Shown here in pieces: positions 26,304 to 35,676 of a stretch of DNA of 64,000 nt; the first letter of the stretch is position 1, and each line of letters opens with the position of its first letter. This DNA is from Corynebacterium gottingense. GTDB taxonomy: Bacteria; Actinomycetota; Actinomycetes; Mycobacteriales; Mycobacteriaceae. Below the pieces are notes generated by a model. It was not told where the DNA came from. It worked only from the letters and a program-made list of their open reading frames with translations, and ran no database searches. Location of the stretch: contig NZ_RDRE01000008.1 in NCBI RefSeq assembly GCF_003693265.1, positions 1-64,000 on the forward strand. Reading direction: 5' to 3'. The position numbers were made by a program, and so were the translations under genes.

Positions 26304-26996
26304 ATGCGTGATCTCGTCGACACGACCGAGATGTACTTGAGAACTGTGTACGAGCTAGAGGAAGAAGGCATCACGCCGCTGCGCGCGCGCATCGCGGAGC
26401 GCCTTGAGCAATCCGGCCCGACCGTCTCGCAAACGGTCTCGCGCATGGAGCGCGACGGCCTGCTCGTGGTCCAGCCTGACCGCTCCCTCGCGCTTACCCC
26501 GGCGGGGCGCCAGCGCGCCACCGCAGTGATGCGCAAGCACCGCCTGGCCGAGCTGCTGCTGACCGACGTCCTACAGCTCAACATCGCGCAGGTCCACGAC
26601 GAAGCGTGCCGATGGGAGCACGTCATGAGCGAGGACGTGGAGCGCCGCGTCGTCGCCGTGCTGGGCAACCCGACCCGCTCCCCGTTTGGCAACCCGATCC
26701 CTGCGTTGGAAGAGCTCGACGCCACGCCGAGCTCCGAAACCGCGTACGGCACCCGCGCGAGCGACCTCGAGCTCGACGGCCCGACCGAGGTCACGGTGGT
26801 GCAAGTGAGCGAGATCTTGCAGCAGCTCTCCGCAACCGTCTCCCCGACTGTCGGCGTCGCGTCCTTCGTCGGCTCGCAGGTCACCCTCGAGCAGCACGAC
26901 GGTGGCGCGATCATGCTCACCACCAAGGACGGCGAACGCGTCGAACTCTCACCCGAACTCGCGCACGCACTGCGCGTCACCCCAGTGGAGGATTAA
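26304..26996 (+). CDS. dtxR: Iron-dependent repressor DtxR
   Basis: 230 aa Fe2+-activated repressor of iron uptake genes. A winged HTH (about 1-73) is followed by a dimerisation and metal domain. M10, H79, E83, H98, C102, E105 and H106 stand exactly at the ligand positions of C. diphtheriae DtxR. An SH3-like third domain (from about 148) closes the protein. ATG 26304 follows AGGGAGAGG. galE starts 3 nt after the stop, as in other corynebacteria. Confidence 0.98.
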   Translation: MRDLVDTTEMYLRTVYELEEEGITPLRARIAERLEQSGPTVSQTVSRMERDGLLVVQPDRSLALTPAGRQRATAVMRKHRLAELLLTDVLQLNIAQVHDEACRWEHVMSEDVERRVVAVLGNPTRSPFGNPIPALEELDATPSSETAYGTRASDLELDGPTEVTVVQVSEILQQLSATVSPTVGVASFVGSQVTLEQHDGGAIMLTTKDGERVELSPELAHALRVTPVED

Positions 26997-26999
26997 CCC

Positions 27000-27968
27000 G
27001 TGAAGCTTGTAGTCACCGGCGGTGCCGGCTACGTGGGCAGCGTATGCGCTGCTGTGCTCGTCGAGGCTGGCCACGACGTCATCGTCATCGACGACTTCAG
27101 CACCGGCAACCGCGACGCCGTCCCCAACGGGGCAACGTTGGTCGAGGGCCATATTTCCGACGTCATCGACCGCGTCCTGTCCGCCGGCGACGTCGACGGC
27201 GTGCTCCACTTCGCCGCCCGCTCGCTGGTCGGCGAATCCATGGAGGTTCCCGCCGAGTACTGGCGCGACAACCTCGAGGTCTCACTCACCTTGCTCAACG
27301 CGATGCGCGCACACGGCGTGCACTCGCTCGTGTTCTCCTCCACCGCCGCCACCTATGGCGAGCCGGAGGCAGTGCCCATCACCGAGGACGCCCCAACCCG
27401 CCCCACCAACACCTACGGGGCGACGAAGCTGTCCATCGATTACGCCATCACCTCCTACTGCCAGGCCTACGGCATCGGCGCGACGAGTCTGCGGTACTTC
27501 AACGTTGCCGGCGCGTACGGCGACTACGGCGAGCGTCACCGCACCGAGACGCACCTCATCCCCATCGTGCTGCAGGTTGCCCTCGGCCAGCGCGACGCCA
27601 TCAAGATGTTCGGCGACGACTGGCCCACCACCGACGGCACCTGCGTTCGCGATTACATCCACGTGAGGGATCTTGCCGACGCCCACGTGCTCGCACTCGA
27701 GGCGAATACCCCAGGCACCCACGAGATCTACAACCTTGGCTCCGGCGACGGCTACTCCGTCCGCCAGGTCGTCGAGATGTGCCGCGAGGTCACCGGCCAC
27801 GAGATCCCGGCCGAGGTCGCACCCCGCCGCGCCGGCGACCCGGCCGTGCTCATCGCCTCTTCGGACAAGATCAAGCGCCAGCTGGGCTGGAACCCCACGC
27901 GCACCGACCTGCGCACCATCGTCCAAGACGCGTGGGACTTCACCTCCGCCCGCCACGGGGGTGCTTGA
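27000..27968 (+). CDS. galE: UDP-glucose 4-epimerase
   Basis: 322 aa short-chain dehydrogenase/epimerase that interconverts UDP-Glc and UDP-Gal, supplying galactose for arabinogalactan. NAD motif GGAGYVG (7-13), catalytic Ser in SSTAATYG and YGATK (Tyr/Lys). GTG 27000 is 3 nt after dtxR, so galE is cotranscribed with it. Confidence 0.96.
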   Translation: MKLVVTGGAGYVGSVCAAVLVEAGHDVIVIDDFSTGNRDAVPNGATLVEGHISDVIDRVLSAGDVDGVLHFAARSLVGESMEVPAEYWRDNLEVSLTLLNAMRAHGVHSLVFSSTAATYGEPEAVPITEDAPTRPTNTYGATKLSIDYAITSYCQAYGIGATSLRYFNVAGAYGDYGERHRTETHLIPIVLQVALGQRDAIKMFGDDWPTTDGTCVRDYIHVRDLADAHVLALEANTPGTHEIYNLGSGDGYSVRQVVEMCREVTGHEIPAEVAPRRAGDPAVLIASSDKIKRQLGWNPTRTDLRTIVQDAWDFTSARHGGA

Positions 27969-27969
27969 G

Positions 27970-29166
27970 TCACGCCGCCTGCTCGCGGAGCAGGTCGTCC
28001 CACGACTCGCGGCACCCGGCGAGTGCGGTGTTGACCATCCCTTGCCACTCGCCGATCGCCATCAGCTGGCGCTGCACCGCGGACAGCGAATGCCCTGGCA
28101 CCTCGTCCTGGGCCGCGCGCAGCGCCGCGAACGCCCACGGCTCCAGGCCCGACGCCGCCGCTGCGAGCGCCCACAAGCTCAGCGCATTCGCGCGGATAAC
28201 ACCCGTAAAGTTTCGCGCGATGAGCAGCAGCGCCTGAGCGGCCGTCGCGGAGTGCTCGAGGACGTCTTCGACGAGACAATCGCGCAGCTTACTGCGGGAC
28301 AGCAGCGAGGCCAGCAGGACGATCTCCTCGTCGTCGCGGAAGCAGTCGCTCAACTGCAGCGGTCGGCGTGACGTCCCCGCCGGAAACTCCGGGTTGCCCG
28401 CGCCGCCATGGATGAGCGTCACGCAGCCGTCCTCGATCAGGTTGATGGCGTCCCACCTGTCGCCGCAGCCCTCGCCGGCGCCTGCCGGGTGCGGCGCGAG
28501 TTGTTGGACGAGGCGGCGGCCGGAGTGATACGCGGCGTCGTAAAGCGCGCGGCATCGGCGCAGGTCGCCGGAATTGTCGGATTCGAAGAAGAGGTGCATG
28601 TCCTCGCGACGAAGCTCTGGAAGCATGCCGTTGTCAAGCAATCCGCGCATGGTTGGCGCGTGCACGATCGACGGCACGGTGCCGGAGAAGTACGAGGCGG
28701 GGGCGGCGGTGCGCTCGTGGTGTGCGGGGAAGAGTTGGGGGCTGGTGGCGTCGAAAAGCAGGGTGTAGGGCGTGCCCGCGGCGATCTCGGAGACGTGCCA
28801 GCACGCGGCGAGCGGCGGGAGGTCGAGTTGGGTATCCAGGGACTGCAGGAAGTAGGCGGTTTCCATCGCCAAATCCGAGTTCGGGATGCGGGTGATGATA
28901 ACGGCGAGGTGGAGGTCCTGGTGGGCGTCGAAAAGCGCCCGCAGCCCGAACGCGATCTGCTCTTCACTCGCCAGATCAGCGCGCACGATCGGGCCGACTG
29001 TGTACGAGGTGGCATCCTCGCCGGCGTGGCTCAGGCCAATGAGGACGAGGGATTCTTGCGGGTAGAAGCCGAGCGCGCCTGGGATGCAGGCGATGAGTTC
29101 GGCGGGGCCGTACGGCGGGTTGTTGGGGCGGTGGTCATTGGCGTCAAAGTTTCGTGATTGCTTCAT
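27970..29166 (-). CDS. DUF4192 family protein
   Basis: 398 aa actinobacterial protein. YGPAELIACIPGALGFYPQESLVLIGL near the start is the DUF4192 signature. Mostly soluble, alpha-rich. Function unknown. ATG 29166 is chosen as it starts just before the conserved part; an alternative start at 29181 adds five residues. It is convergent with galE (1 nt between stops). Two copies of the dispersed motif (28744-28759 and 28925-28936) lie within, both in the plus orientation. Confidence 0.82.
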   Translation of the reverse strand: MKQSRNFDANDHRPNNPPYGPAELIACIPGALGFYPQESLVLIGLSHAGEDATSYTVGPIVRADLASEEQIAFGLRALFDAHQDLHLAVIITRIPNSDLAMETAYFLQSLDTQLDLPPLAACWHVSEIAAGTPYTLLFDATSPQLFPAHHERTAAPASYFSGTVPSIVHAPTMRGLLDNGMLPELRREDMHLFFESDNSGDLRRCRALYDAAYHSGRRLVQQLAPHPAGAGEGCGDRWDAINLIEDGCVTLIHGGAGNPEFPAGTSRRPLQLSDCFRDDEEIVLLASLLSRSKLRDCLVEDVLEHSATAAQALLLIARNFTGVIRANALSLWALAAAASGLEPWAFAALRAAQDEVPGHSLSAVQRQLMAIGEWQGMVNTALAGCRESWDDLLREQAA

Positions 29167-29291
29167 ACATATTGGACGCAAAAAGCACCGCCTCGGTTCC
29201 CTCGTCCGGGAAACTTCTTTGCTGCGGTATCATTGTTGCCACCTTGGCGCGGGACGCGTGGAATAGTTTCACCCCTGGCGTAGTTGTCTTT

Positions 29292-29344
29292 GATAATGCG
29301 AAAAGGTACGCCACCCGGCATTTGTCCGGGCAATGTGGCGTACC
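29292..29344 (+). promoter_or_regulatory. Promoter and 5' hairpin of the PAC2 gene
   Basis: GATAAT (29292-29297) is a strong -10 element, placing the transcript start near 29304. At once a hairpin follows: GGTACGCCAC (29305-29314) pairs perfectly with GTGGCGTACC (29335-29344), with CCGG/CCGG pairing inside. The mRNA would thus begin with a stable stem-loop that ends 13 nt before the GGGAGGA ribosome site. Confidence 0.55.
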
Positions 29345-29368
29345 GCGAGATCATTTGGGAGGAAGCAC

Positions 29369-30424
29369 ATGTCTGATACGTCTCGCATGTATGAACTGGA
29401 ATACCCGGCGCCCTCCGTCGGCGAGGAATCCGCGAACGGCCCGGCGCTCGTGGTGGCAATGCAGGGTTACGCCGACGCCGGCCACGCCGTCGAGGGAGCC
29501 GCCGAGCACCTCAAGGCGGCGCTGGACTCCCGCACGCTCGCCACGTTTAGCAACGATGAGCTCATTGACTACCGCTCGCGCCGCCCCGCGGTGACCATCG
29601 CGCAGCACGAGATCACGGACATCGATGACCTGCAGCTGGACCTGCGCGTGCTTCGTGACGAAGCAGGGCGCTCCTTCCTCCTCCTGTCCGGCCCCGAGCC
29701 CGACCTGCGGTGGGAGGCGTTCAGCGAGGCCGTGAGCGACCTGGCGCAGCGCTTCGGCGTCGCGCAGACGATCTGCCTCTACGCGGCGCCGATGGGCGCC
29801 CCGCACACCCGCCCGCTGGTCGTCTCGGCGCACGGCAACAGCAGCGAGCTGGTGGGCAACATGTATACCTTCGACGGCATGGTCACGGTACCCGGCTCCG
29901 CATCGATCCTCATCGAGCGCGCCCTGCACAAGCGCGGCAAGCCCGTCGCCGGGTTCACAGCGCACGTGCCCCACTACGTGGCGTCGTCCCCGTACCCGCA
30001 CGCGACGTTCCAGCTGCTCCAGTCCATCGAGGATGCGACCAAGCTGAAGTTCCCGCTGCGCGCGCTGGAGTCGGACATCACGCGGGTGTCGCAGCAGCTG
30101 GCCGAGCAGATGGCCGGTTCCGACGAGATCGCCCACGTGGTCCACGCGCTGGAGGAGCACTACGACAAGGAGATCAGTGACTACCGCGAGCGCCACCCGC
30201 AGGCCATGATGCCGGGCGAGGCGCAGGTGCCGAGCGGCGAGGAGATCAGCGATGCGTTTGAGAACTACCTCACCGCCATCGAGGACCGCGACCGCGTGCT
30301 CGGCCAGGACGAACAGCAGCTGAGCCTGCCGTTCGGCGACGACGAGAACAATTTGCTGATGGACCACTTCCTCATCGATCCTGAAGACCCGGCAGACCCG
30401 GAAAAACCGGACGACGACGAGTAG
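29369..30424 (+). CDS. PAC2 (proteasome assembly chaperone) family protein
   Basis: 351 aa, equivalent of Rv2714. The PAC2 fold is seen from about residue 20 (ALVVAMQGYADAGHAVEGAAEHL) through VSAHGNSS and the VPHYVASSPYPHA region. An acidic tail (about 300-351) ends in DDDE. Corynebacteria lack a 20S proteasome, so the role is unknown; family members bind as ring oligomers. ATG 29369 has GGGAGGAAGCAC before it. Confidence 0.85.
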   Translation: MSDTSRMYELEYPAPSVGEESANGPALVVAMQGYADAGHAVEGAAEHLKAALDSRTLATFSNDELIDYRSRRPAVTIAQHEITDIDDLQLDLRVLRDEAGRSFLLLSGPEPDLRWEAFSEAVSDLAQRFGVAQTICLYAAPMGAPHTRPLVVSAHGNSSELVGNMYTFDGMVTVPGSASILIERALHKRGKPVAGFTAHVPHYVASSPYPHATFQLLQSIEDATKLKFPLRALESDITRVSQQLAEQMAGSDEIAHVVHALEEHYDKEISDYRERHPQAMMPGEAQVPSGEEISDAFENYLTAIEDRDRVLGQDEQQLSLPFGDDENNLLMDHFLIDPEDPADPEKPDDDE

Positions 30425-30439
30425 GTTTCGCCCCTCGGC

Positions 30440-30445
30440 TACGGT
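30440..30445 (+). promoter_or_regulatory. -10 element TACGGT of the Ski2-like helicase (leaderless)
   Basis: TACGGT, 7 nt, then GTG 30453. This argues for that GTG instead of the one at 30444. Confidence 0.55.
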
Positions 30446-30452
30446 GGTGAGC

Positions 30453-32996
30453 GTGACTTTATCTGACATGCTCGCCGATCTCGCCGACGTCCCCGCGCCG
30501 CTTCTCGACGAAGCCGCGTGGGACTCCTTCCTCTCCTGGACCTCGTCCCGCGGCATCTCGCTGTACCCGGCGCAAGAGGAAGCGTCGCTCGCGCTGCTCG
30601 CCGGTGACAACGTCATCCTCGCCACCCCCACCGGGTCCGGCAAGTCCATGGTGGCCAACGCGGCGCACTTCATTGCCCTGACCCGCGGGCAGCGCACGTT
30701 CTACACCGCGCCGATCAAAGCGCTGGTCAGCGAGAAGTTCTTCGCCCTGTGCGAGATCTTCGGCGCCGAAAACGTCGGCATGATGACCGGCGACGCGACA
30801 GTGAACGGGTCTGCGCCGATTATCGCGGCGACGGCGGAGATCGTCGCAAATATTGCCCTGCGCGAGGGCAAGGACGCGAAGATCGACCAGGTGGTCATGG
30901 ACGAGTTCCACTATTATTCCGAGCCCGACCGCGGCTGGGCCTGGCAGGTACCGCTCCTCGAGCTGCCGAAGGCGCAGTTCCTGCTCATGTCTGCAACGCT
31001 CGGCGACACCGCTTGGCTGGAGAAAGACCTCACCGAGCGCACGGGCCGCCAAACCACCTATGTCGGCGGGTCCGAGCGCCCCGTGCCGCTCGATTTCCAC
31101 TACGTGTTCACCCCGGTCCACGAGACGATCGAGCAGCTTCTCGACGATGGCAAAGCCCCCATCTACGTCGTCCACTTCTCCCAGCGCGAAGCTACCGAGC
31201 GCGCCCAGGCGCTGACCAGCCTGAAGATCATCACCGACGAGGAGAAGCGGCGCATCGCCGAAGAGATCGGCTCGTTCCGCTTCACCACCACCTTTGGCAA
31301 GACGCTGTCCAAACTGGTGCGCCGCGGCATCGGTATCCACCACGCCGGCATGCTGCCCAAGTACCGCCGCTTGGTGGAGCGGCTCTCACAAACCGGCCTT
31401 CTCAAAGTGATCTGCGGTACCGACACGCTGGGCGTGGGCATTAACGTGCCGATCCGTACCGTTGTGATGACCGGCCTGGCCAAGTACGACGGGACGCGCC
31501 AGCGCATCCTCAAATCCCGCGAGTTCCACCAGATTGCCGGCCGGGCCGGGCGCGCCGGCTACGACACGGAGGGCACTGTCGTTGTGGAAGCGCCGGAGCA
31601 CGAGATTGAGAACGTGAAGCTGCGCAGGAAGGCCGGCGACGACCCGAAGAAGCGCAAGAAGCTGCGGAAGAAGTCCGCCCGCGACGGCGAGGTCTCCTGG
31701 TCCGAGGACACGTTCAACCGGCTCACCACCGCGGAGCCTGAGGAGCTGACCAGCCAGTTCAGCGTGTCCAACTCGATGCTGCTCAACGTGGTGGCCCGCC
31801 CGGGCGACGGTTATGAGCACATGCGACACCTGCTGCGCACCAACCACGACTCGCGGGCGAAGCAGAACCGAGACATCCTCACCGCGGTGGAGCTCTTCCG
31901 CGGGCTGATCAACGCGGGCGTCGTCGAGCGCACGCCCGACTCGCCCGCATTCCGCCCCTACACGCTCACCCGGGAACTGGACCGCGACTTTGCGCTCAAC
32001 CAGCCGTTGTCACCGTTCGCGCTCGCGTTCCTCACCATCTTGGACCCCGAGTCCGACACCTACGCGCTCGACGTCATCTCGACGTTTGAAGCAATTCTCG
32101 ACGACCCCCGCCAGCTCCTCCAGGCACAGCAATCCGCCGCCCGCGGCGAGGAAATCGCCGCGCTTAAGGCGGACGGCGTGGACTACACCGAGCGCATGGC
32201 GCTCATCGAGGACGTCACCTACCCGAAGCCGCTTGCTGACGAACTCGACGAGGCCTTCGATACCTTTTGCCAGGGCAACCCGTGGGCGAAAGAGTTCGAG
32301 CTCGCGCCGAAGTCCGTCGTGCGCGACATGATCGAACACGCCATGACGTTTTCCGACCTCATCGCCACGTACGGCCTCGCGCGCAGCGAGGGCGTGGTGC
32401 TGCGCTACCTCACCGACGCGTGGCGCACCCTCTCCCACTCCATCCCCGAAGCCAACATGAACGAGGAGCTCGAAGACATCATCGTGTGGCTCGGCGAGTT
32501 GATCCGCCAGGTGGACTCGTCGCTTATCGACGAATGGGCGCACATGGCCGACGAAGACTCCCCCATCGACCAGGCGACGCTGGACCGCGAGCTAGCGTTC
32601 GGCGTCGAGGACCCGAACGCCCTCACCGCCAACCGACGCGCCTTCACCATCATGGTCCGCAACGCCTTCTTCCGCCTCGCCGAACTTTTCGCGCTGGAGA
32701 AGGAGCGCGAGCTGGACGAGATGTTCGACTACCTTGACCCAGACGCGCGCCCCGACTTCCCCGCCGGGATGGACGACTACTTCGACGAGTACGACGACGT
32801 GGACACCGGCCCCGACGCTCGCGGGCCCGAGTACTTCCGGCTTGGCGACACCACCGGGCGCACCTGGGAGGTCACCCAGATCCTCAAGGACCCGGAGGGC
32901 GACAACGCGTTCCAATTCCACGGCGTTGTGGACTTGGACGCCTCCGACGAGGCGGGAGAAGTCCGGCTCCAATCTTTGGAGTTGCGGGAGGGGTAG
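30453..32996 (+). CDS. helY: Ski2/HelY-like RNA helicase
   Basis: 847 aa superfamily II helicase. ATPTGSGKS (Walker A, about 52-60), VMDEFHYYSEPDRGWAW (DEFH box), MSATLGD (motif III), HHAGMLPKYRRLVERL, GTDTLGVGINVP and QIAGRAGRAGYD (motif VI) define the Ski2-like group; a long C-terminal region carries the DSHCT-like domain and acidic loops. The mycobacterial counterpart is HelY (Rv2092c). Presumed role in RNA turnover. GTG 30453 is set by the leaderless element. Confidence 0.88.
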   Translation: MTLSDMLADLADVPAPLLDEAAWDSFLSWTSSRGISLYPAQEEASLALLAGDNVILATPTGSGKSMVANAAHFIALTRGQRTFYTAPIKALVSEKFFALCEIFGAENVGMMTGDATVNGSAPIIAATAEIVANIALREGKDAKIDQVVMDEFHYYSEPDRGWAWQVPLLELPKAQFLLMSATLGDTAWLEKDLTERTGRQTTYVGGSERPVPLDFHYVFTPVHETIEQLLDDGKAPIYVVHFSQREATERAQALTSLKIITDEEKRRIAEEIGSFRFTTTFGKTLSKLVRRGIGIHHAGMLPKYRRLVERLSQTGLLKVICGTDTLGVGINVPIRTVVMTGLAKYDGTRQRILKSREFHQIAGRAGRAGYDTEGTVVVEAPEHEIENVKLRRKAGDDPKKRKKLRKKSARDGEVSWSEDTFNRLTTAEPEELTSQFSVSNSMLLNVVARPGDGYEHMRHLLRTNHDSRAKQNRDILTAVELFRGLINAGVVERTPDSPAFRPYTLTRELDRDFALNQPLSPFALAFLTILDPESDTYALDVISTFEAILDDPRQLLQAQQSAARGEEIAALKADGVDYTERMALIEDVTYPKPLADELDEAFDTFCQGNPWAKEFELAPKSVVRDMIEHAMTFSDLIATYGLARSEGVVLRYLTDAWRTLSHSIPEANMNEELEDIIVWLGELIRQVDSSLIDEWAHMADEDSPIDQATLDRELAFGVEDPNALTANRRAFTIMVRNAFFRLAELFALEKERELDEMFDYLDPDARPDFPAGMDDYFDEYDDVDTGPDARGPEYFRLGDTTGRTWEVTQILKDPEGDNAFQFHGVVDLDASDEAGEVRLQSLELREG

Positions 32997-33010
32997 CTCT
33001 TTTGGGGGTG

Positions 33011-33027
33011 GCGTGGCGTCGATAAGC
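33011..33027 (+). repeat. Dispersed motif, intergenic copy after the helicase
   Basis: GCGTGGCGTCGATAAGC, best-form core, 14 nt after the helicase stop, in a 208-nt gap. Confidence 0.7.
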
Positions 33028-33083
33028 ATGCCCCTTTTCTGTGGATAGACAGGTACATGAGCTGGTCCTTTCATTCGCGCCGC

Positions 33084-33105
33084 TGCATAACTTGCGCAAT
33101 ATGCA
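33084..33105. promoter_or_regulatory. Nested dyad upstream of the D-amino-acid-dehydrogenase-like gene
   Basis: TGCATA (33084-33089) and TATGCA (33100-33105) form inverted arms around the perfect palindrome TTGCGCAA (33092-33099). A TAAAAT -10 candidate follows at 33111-33116, so a protein bound here would sit over the -35 region. Likely an operator; the regulator is unknown. Confidence 0.45.
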
Positions 33106-33204
33106 GTGCGTAAAATTCACTCAGCGAACGTGACATTCACCTCACTGGCTTGCGGTACATTGTTGTTCCAAACACAATCCGACAATTTGTGAGGAGTAAC
33201 ACAA

Positions 33205-34452
33205 TTGACTCGTGCGCTCGTGATCGGCGCAGGCATGACAGGCCTGTCCACCGCATGGTTCCTGCAGGAATACGGGTACGACGTTGAGGTCGTAGACAAA
33301 ATTGGCGTCGCGGGCGGCTCCTCGTGGGGCAACGCCGGCTGGCTCGCGCCCGGCAAGACGATCCCGCTGTCCAACTCCAGCCTCTGGGCGTACGGGCCGA
33401 CCGCGCTCTTCGACCGCAACGCCGCGCTCTCCGTCCCCGTGCGCGTCGACCCGAAGCTGTGGGCGTTCTGCGCGCAGTTCATGGCGCACGCCACGCAGCG
33501 CGCGTGGGACAAGACCATGGCCGGTCTGACCCCTGCCGACATGGCCTCGCTCGCCGCCTTCGACGACCTCGAAGCGGGCGGCGTGACCTCAAAGTCCTAC
33601 CGCTCGCCGTACATCATCGGCTTCGAGTCACAGTCGCAGGCCAAGGGCTTCCTCAAGGAGGTCGACGGGGCCATCCGCCACGGCCAGGAGATCCCGTTCG
33701 AGCCGATTTCGCTTGACGACGCCCGCGAGCACGCCCCCATGCTCACCGACAATGTCAAGGCCATATACCGCATGCAAGGCCAACGCTTCATCGAGCCGGG
33801 CCCCTACTGCCAGGCCATCGCCGACTCGTTCACCGCGCGCGGCGGCACCATCACCACCGGCGCCGAAGTGACGAAGGTGACCTCCACCCGCAAACCGGCC
33901 GTGCAGCTGTCCACGGGCGAATGGAAGCCTGCCGACGTCGTCGTGATCGCCACCGGCGCGTGGATGCCCGCTCTGGCGCGCGAGCTGGGCGTCACCACCA
34001 TGGTGCAGGCGGGTCGCGGCTACTCGTTCAGCGTAGAGACAGAGACCGTGCCCGAGTGCCCCGTCTACTTACCGGAACAGAAGATCGCCTGCACGCCGTA
34101 CCAGGGCCGCCTGCGCGTGGCGGGCACGATGGAGTTCCGGGGTCCCGACGAGGCGTTCCAGCCGGGCCGCGTCGCCTCCATGATCCATGCGACGAAGCCG
34201 ATGTTCCGCGGCATCGACTGGGACGACCGCCAGGACGAGTGGGTCGGCTCGCGCCCCGTGACCCCGGACGGCCTGCCGCTCGTCGGTGCGACCAAGGTGC
34301 CCAACGTGTACACCAACGGCGGCCACGGCATGTGGGGCATCGTCCTCGGCCCGGTGTCGGGCAAGATGCTGGCCAAGCAGATCGCCACCGGCGAGGTGGA
34401 CCGCACCATCGAGCCTTTCGACCCACTGCGCAGCCCGTTCGCCGGCCTGTAG
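33205..34452 (+). CDS. DadA-like D-amino acid dehydrogenase / FAD oxidoreductase
   Basis: 415 aa FAD-dependent amine oxidoreductase of the DAO family. It has the dinucleotide motif VIGAGMTGLSTAWFL (about 6-20), GGSSWGNAGWLAPG (33-50 region) and the late GGHGMWGIVLGPVSGKMLA motif. Probably deaminates D-amino acids at the membrane; the substrate is not fixed. The start is TTG 33205 with GAGGAG 9 nt upstream; the ribosome site lies between short arms TTGTG and CACAA that could pair and mask it. The gene stands alone. Confidence 0.85.
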   Translation: MTRALVIGAGMTGLSTAWFLQEYGYDVEVVDKIGVAGGSSWGNAGWLAPGKTIPLSNSSLWAYGPTALFDRNAALSVPVRVDPKLWAFCAQFMAHATQRAWDKTMAGLTPADMASLAAFDDLEAGGVTSKSYRSPYIIGFESQSQAKGFLKEVDGAIRHGQEIPFEPISLDDAREHAPMLTDNVKAIYRMQGQRFIEPGPYCQAIADSFTARGGTITTGAEVTKVTSTRKPAVQLSTGEWKPADVVVIATGAWMPALARELGVTTMVQAGRGYSFSVETETVPECPVYLPEQKIACTPYQGRLRVAGTMEFRGPDEAFQPGRVASMIHATKPMFRGIDWDDRQDEWVGSRPVTPDGLPLVGATKVPNVYTNGGHGMWGIVLGPVSGKMLAKQIATGEVDRTIEPFDPLRSPFAGL

Positions 34453-34507
34453 GCCGCCGCCTTTCGGGCATGCGTGTATGCGCCAGGGGCGCTGGCGCAT
34501 GCGGTGG

Positions 34508-35536
34508 CTAATGCGCGGGTCTTCGGTGCGGCGCGCGGGCGGTGTGGTCGGTGCCGGTGGGGGTGGCGTTTCCGTATGGCGAGACGTAATAGATCTGTCC
34601 GTCCCGCCGTTCGGTGTGGCCCCGGGCGCCGGTCGCGGCTTGCGAGTTGTGGTACTGGCACAACCAACCAAGGTTGGCGGGTGTGGTATCGCCGCCGTGG
34701 CGGTGTTCGCTCATGTGGTGGGCGTGGCAGCGTGTGGCTGGTACGGTGCAGTCTTTCCAGGTGCACGTGGTGGCGTCGGCAAGCATGATCTCGCGGTGCT
34801 TCGCCGAGGCAAAACGCGCGTTGTAGGCGTTGACCGGCCCGTCCATCGCGCCGACGAGGATGATGCTGCCGAGCTCATCGAGTTGCATGCGCACGAATTC
34901 TTCCCCGGTGGTGATCACCCCGTTGGCGAAGTGGACCTCAACGTCGTCGCCCGTGCCGGTGATGATGCGCTGGTAGTCGCCGAGGTCCAGGTTGGCGGTA
35001 ACGCGTACGAGGTAGTCGGCTTTGGGGCAGTCGTTTGCCAGCCAGCCGGTGATGTTGTTGTTCGCCGCGTCGTAGACGCCTTGGATGGCTAGGGCGGGCC
35101 CGGTGATGCGCAGGGTGGCCATGCCGTCGCCGTGGTGGGTCACGCGGGCTTTTTCGGTACGCGGGGGTGCCGGTTGGAGTTCGGCTTTCAGTTCGTTGGC
35201 AACGCGGGTGATGTGGGTTAAATCGCCGGGGGTGTTGCAGAGGGCGTCGATGTAGGTCCAGCGGGCGGTGGTGTCGGTGATGGTGCGGGCGCTGCGGGCG
35301 ATGTAGGCGAGGGTGTCCAGGCGGTGCTGGTTGGTTGCGGCGCCGGTGTGGGCGCGGCGTTGGTAGGCGGTGTGGCTGGTTGTGCCGCACAGTACGGTTG
35401 CGGCGGTGTGGAGTTGGCGGGCGCGGTCGCGTGGCAGGCCGAGTCCGGTGAGGTCCTCGTGGGTCATGCCAGCGGCCGCCGCGACAAGTTGCATGCCGCG
35501 GCGGTCGATGGATACGAGGTCTGCCAGTGCGTTCAT
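34508..35536 (-). CDS. DUF222/HNH endonuclease family protein
   Basis: 342 aa. The N-terminal DUF222-like part (about 1-235) is followed by an HNH nuclease motif: CTWKDCTVPATRCHAHHM ... HRHGGDTTPANLGWLCQYHN (about 270-310) with metal cysteines and the His-Asn-His set intact. Such 13E12-type proteins are common in corynebacteria and mycobacteria, often repeated; their role is unknown. ATG 35536 is chosen; the frame runs open further upstream but only antisense to ahpD. The dispersed motif occurs at 34769-34784. Confidence 0.82.
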   Translation of the reverse strand: MNALADLVSIDRRGMQLVAAAAGMTHEDLTGLGLPRDRARQLHTAATVLCGTTSHTAYQRRAHTGAATNQHRLDTLAYIARSARTITDTTARWTYIDALCNTPGDLTHITRVANELKAELQPAPPRTEKARVTHHGDGMATLRITGPALAIQGVYDAANNNITGWLANDCPKADYLVRVTANLDLGDYQRIITGTGDDVEVHFANGVITTGEEFVRMQLDELGSIILVGAMDGPVNAYNARFASAKHREIMLADATTCTWKDCTVPATRCHAHHMSEHRHGGDTTPANLGWLCQYHNSQAATGARGHTERRDGQIYYVSPYGNATPTGTDHTARAPHRRPAH

Positions 35537-35653
35537 GGCAGCCACGTTACCGGCTCTGAGCTGGGGAAACAATGGGTTGTGAGGATTCACCCATTTTCGG
35601 CCCGGGAGGGAACCGCGGGCCGGTTTGGTGCGTCTAAATAGGGTTGGGGGTTT

Positions 35654-35670
35654 GCGTGGCGTCGATAAGC
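35654..35670 (+). repeat. Dispersed motif, intergenic copy between the HNH gene and ahpD
   Basis: GCGTGGCGTCGATAAGC, in a 140-nt gap, ending 6 nt before the ahpD stop. Confidence 0.7.
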
Positions 35671-35676
35671 GAGCTG

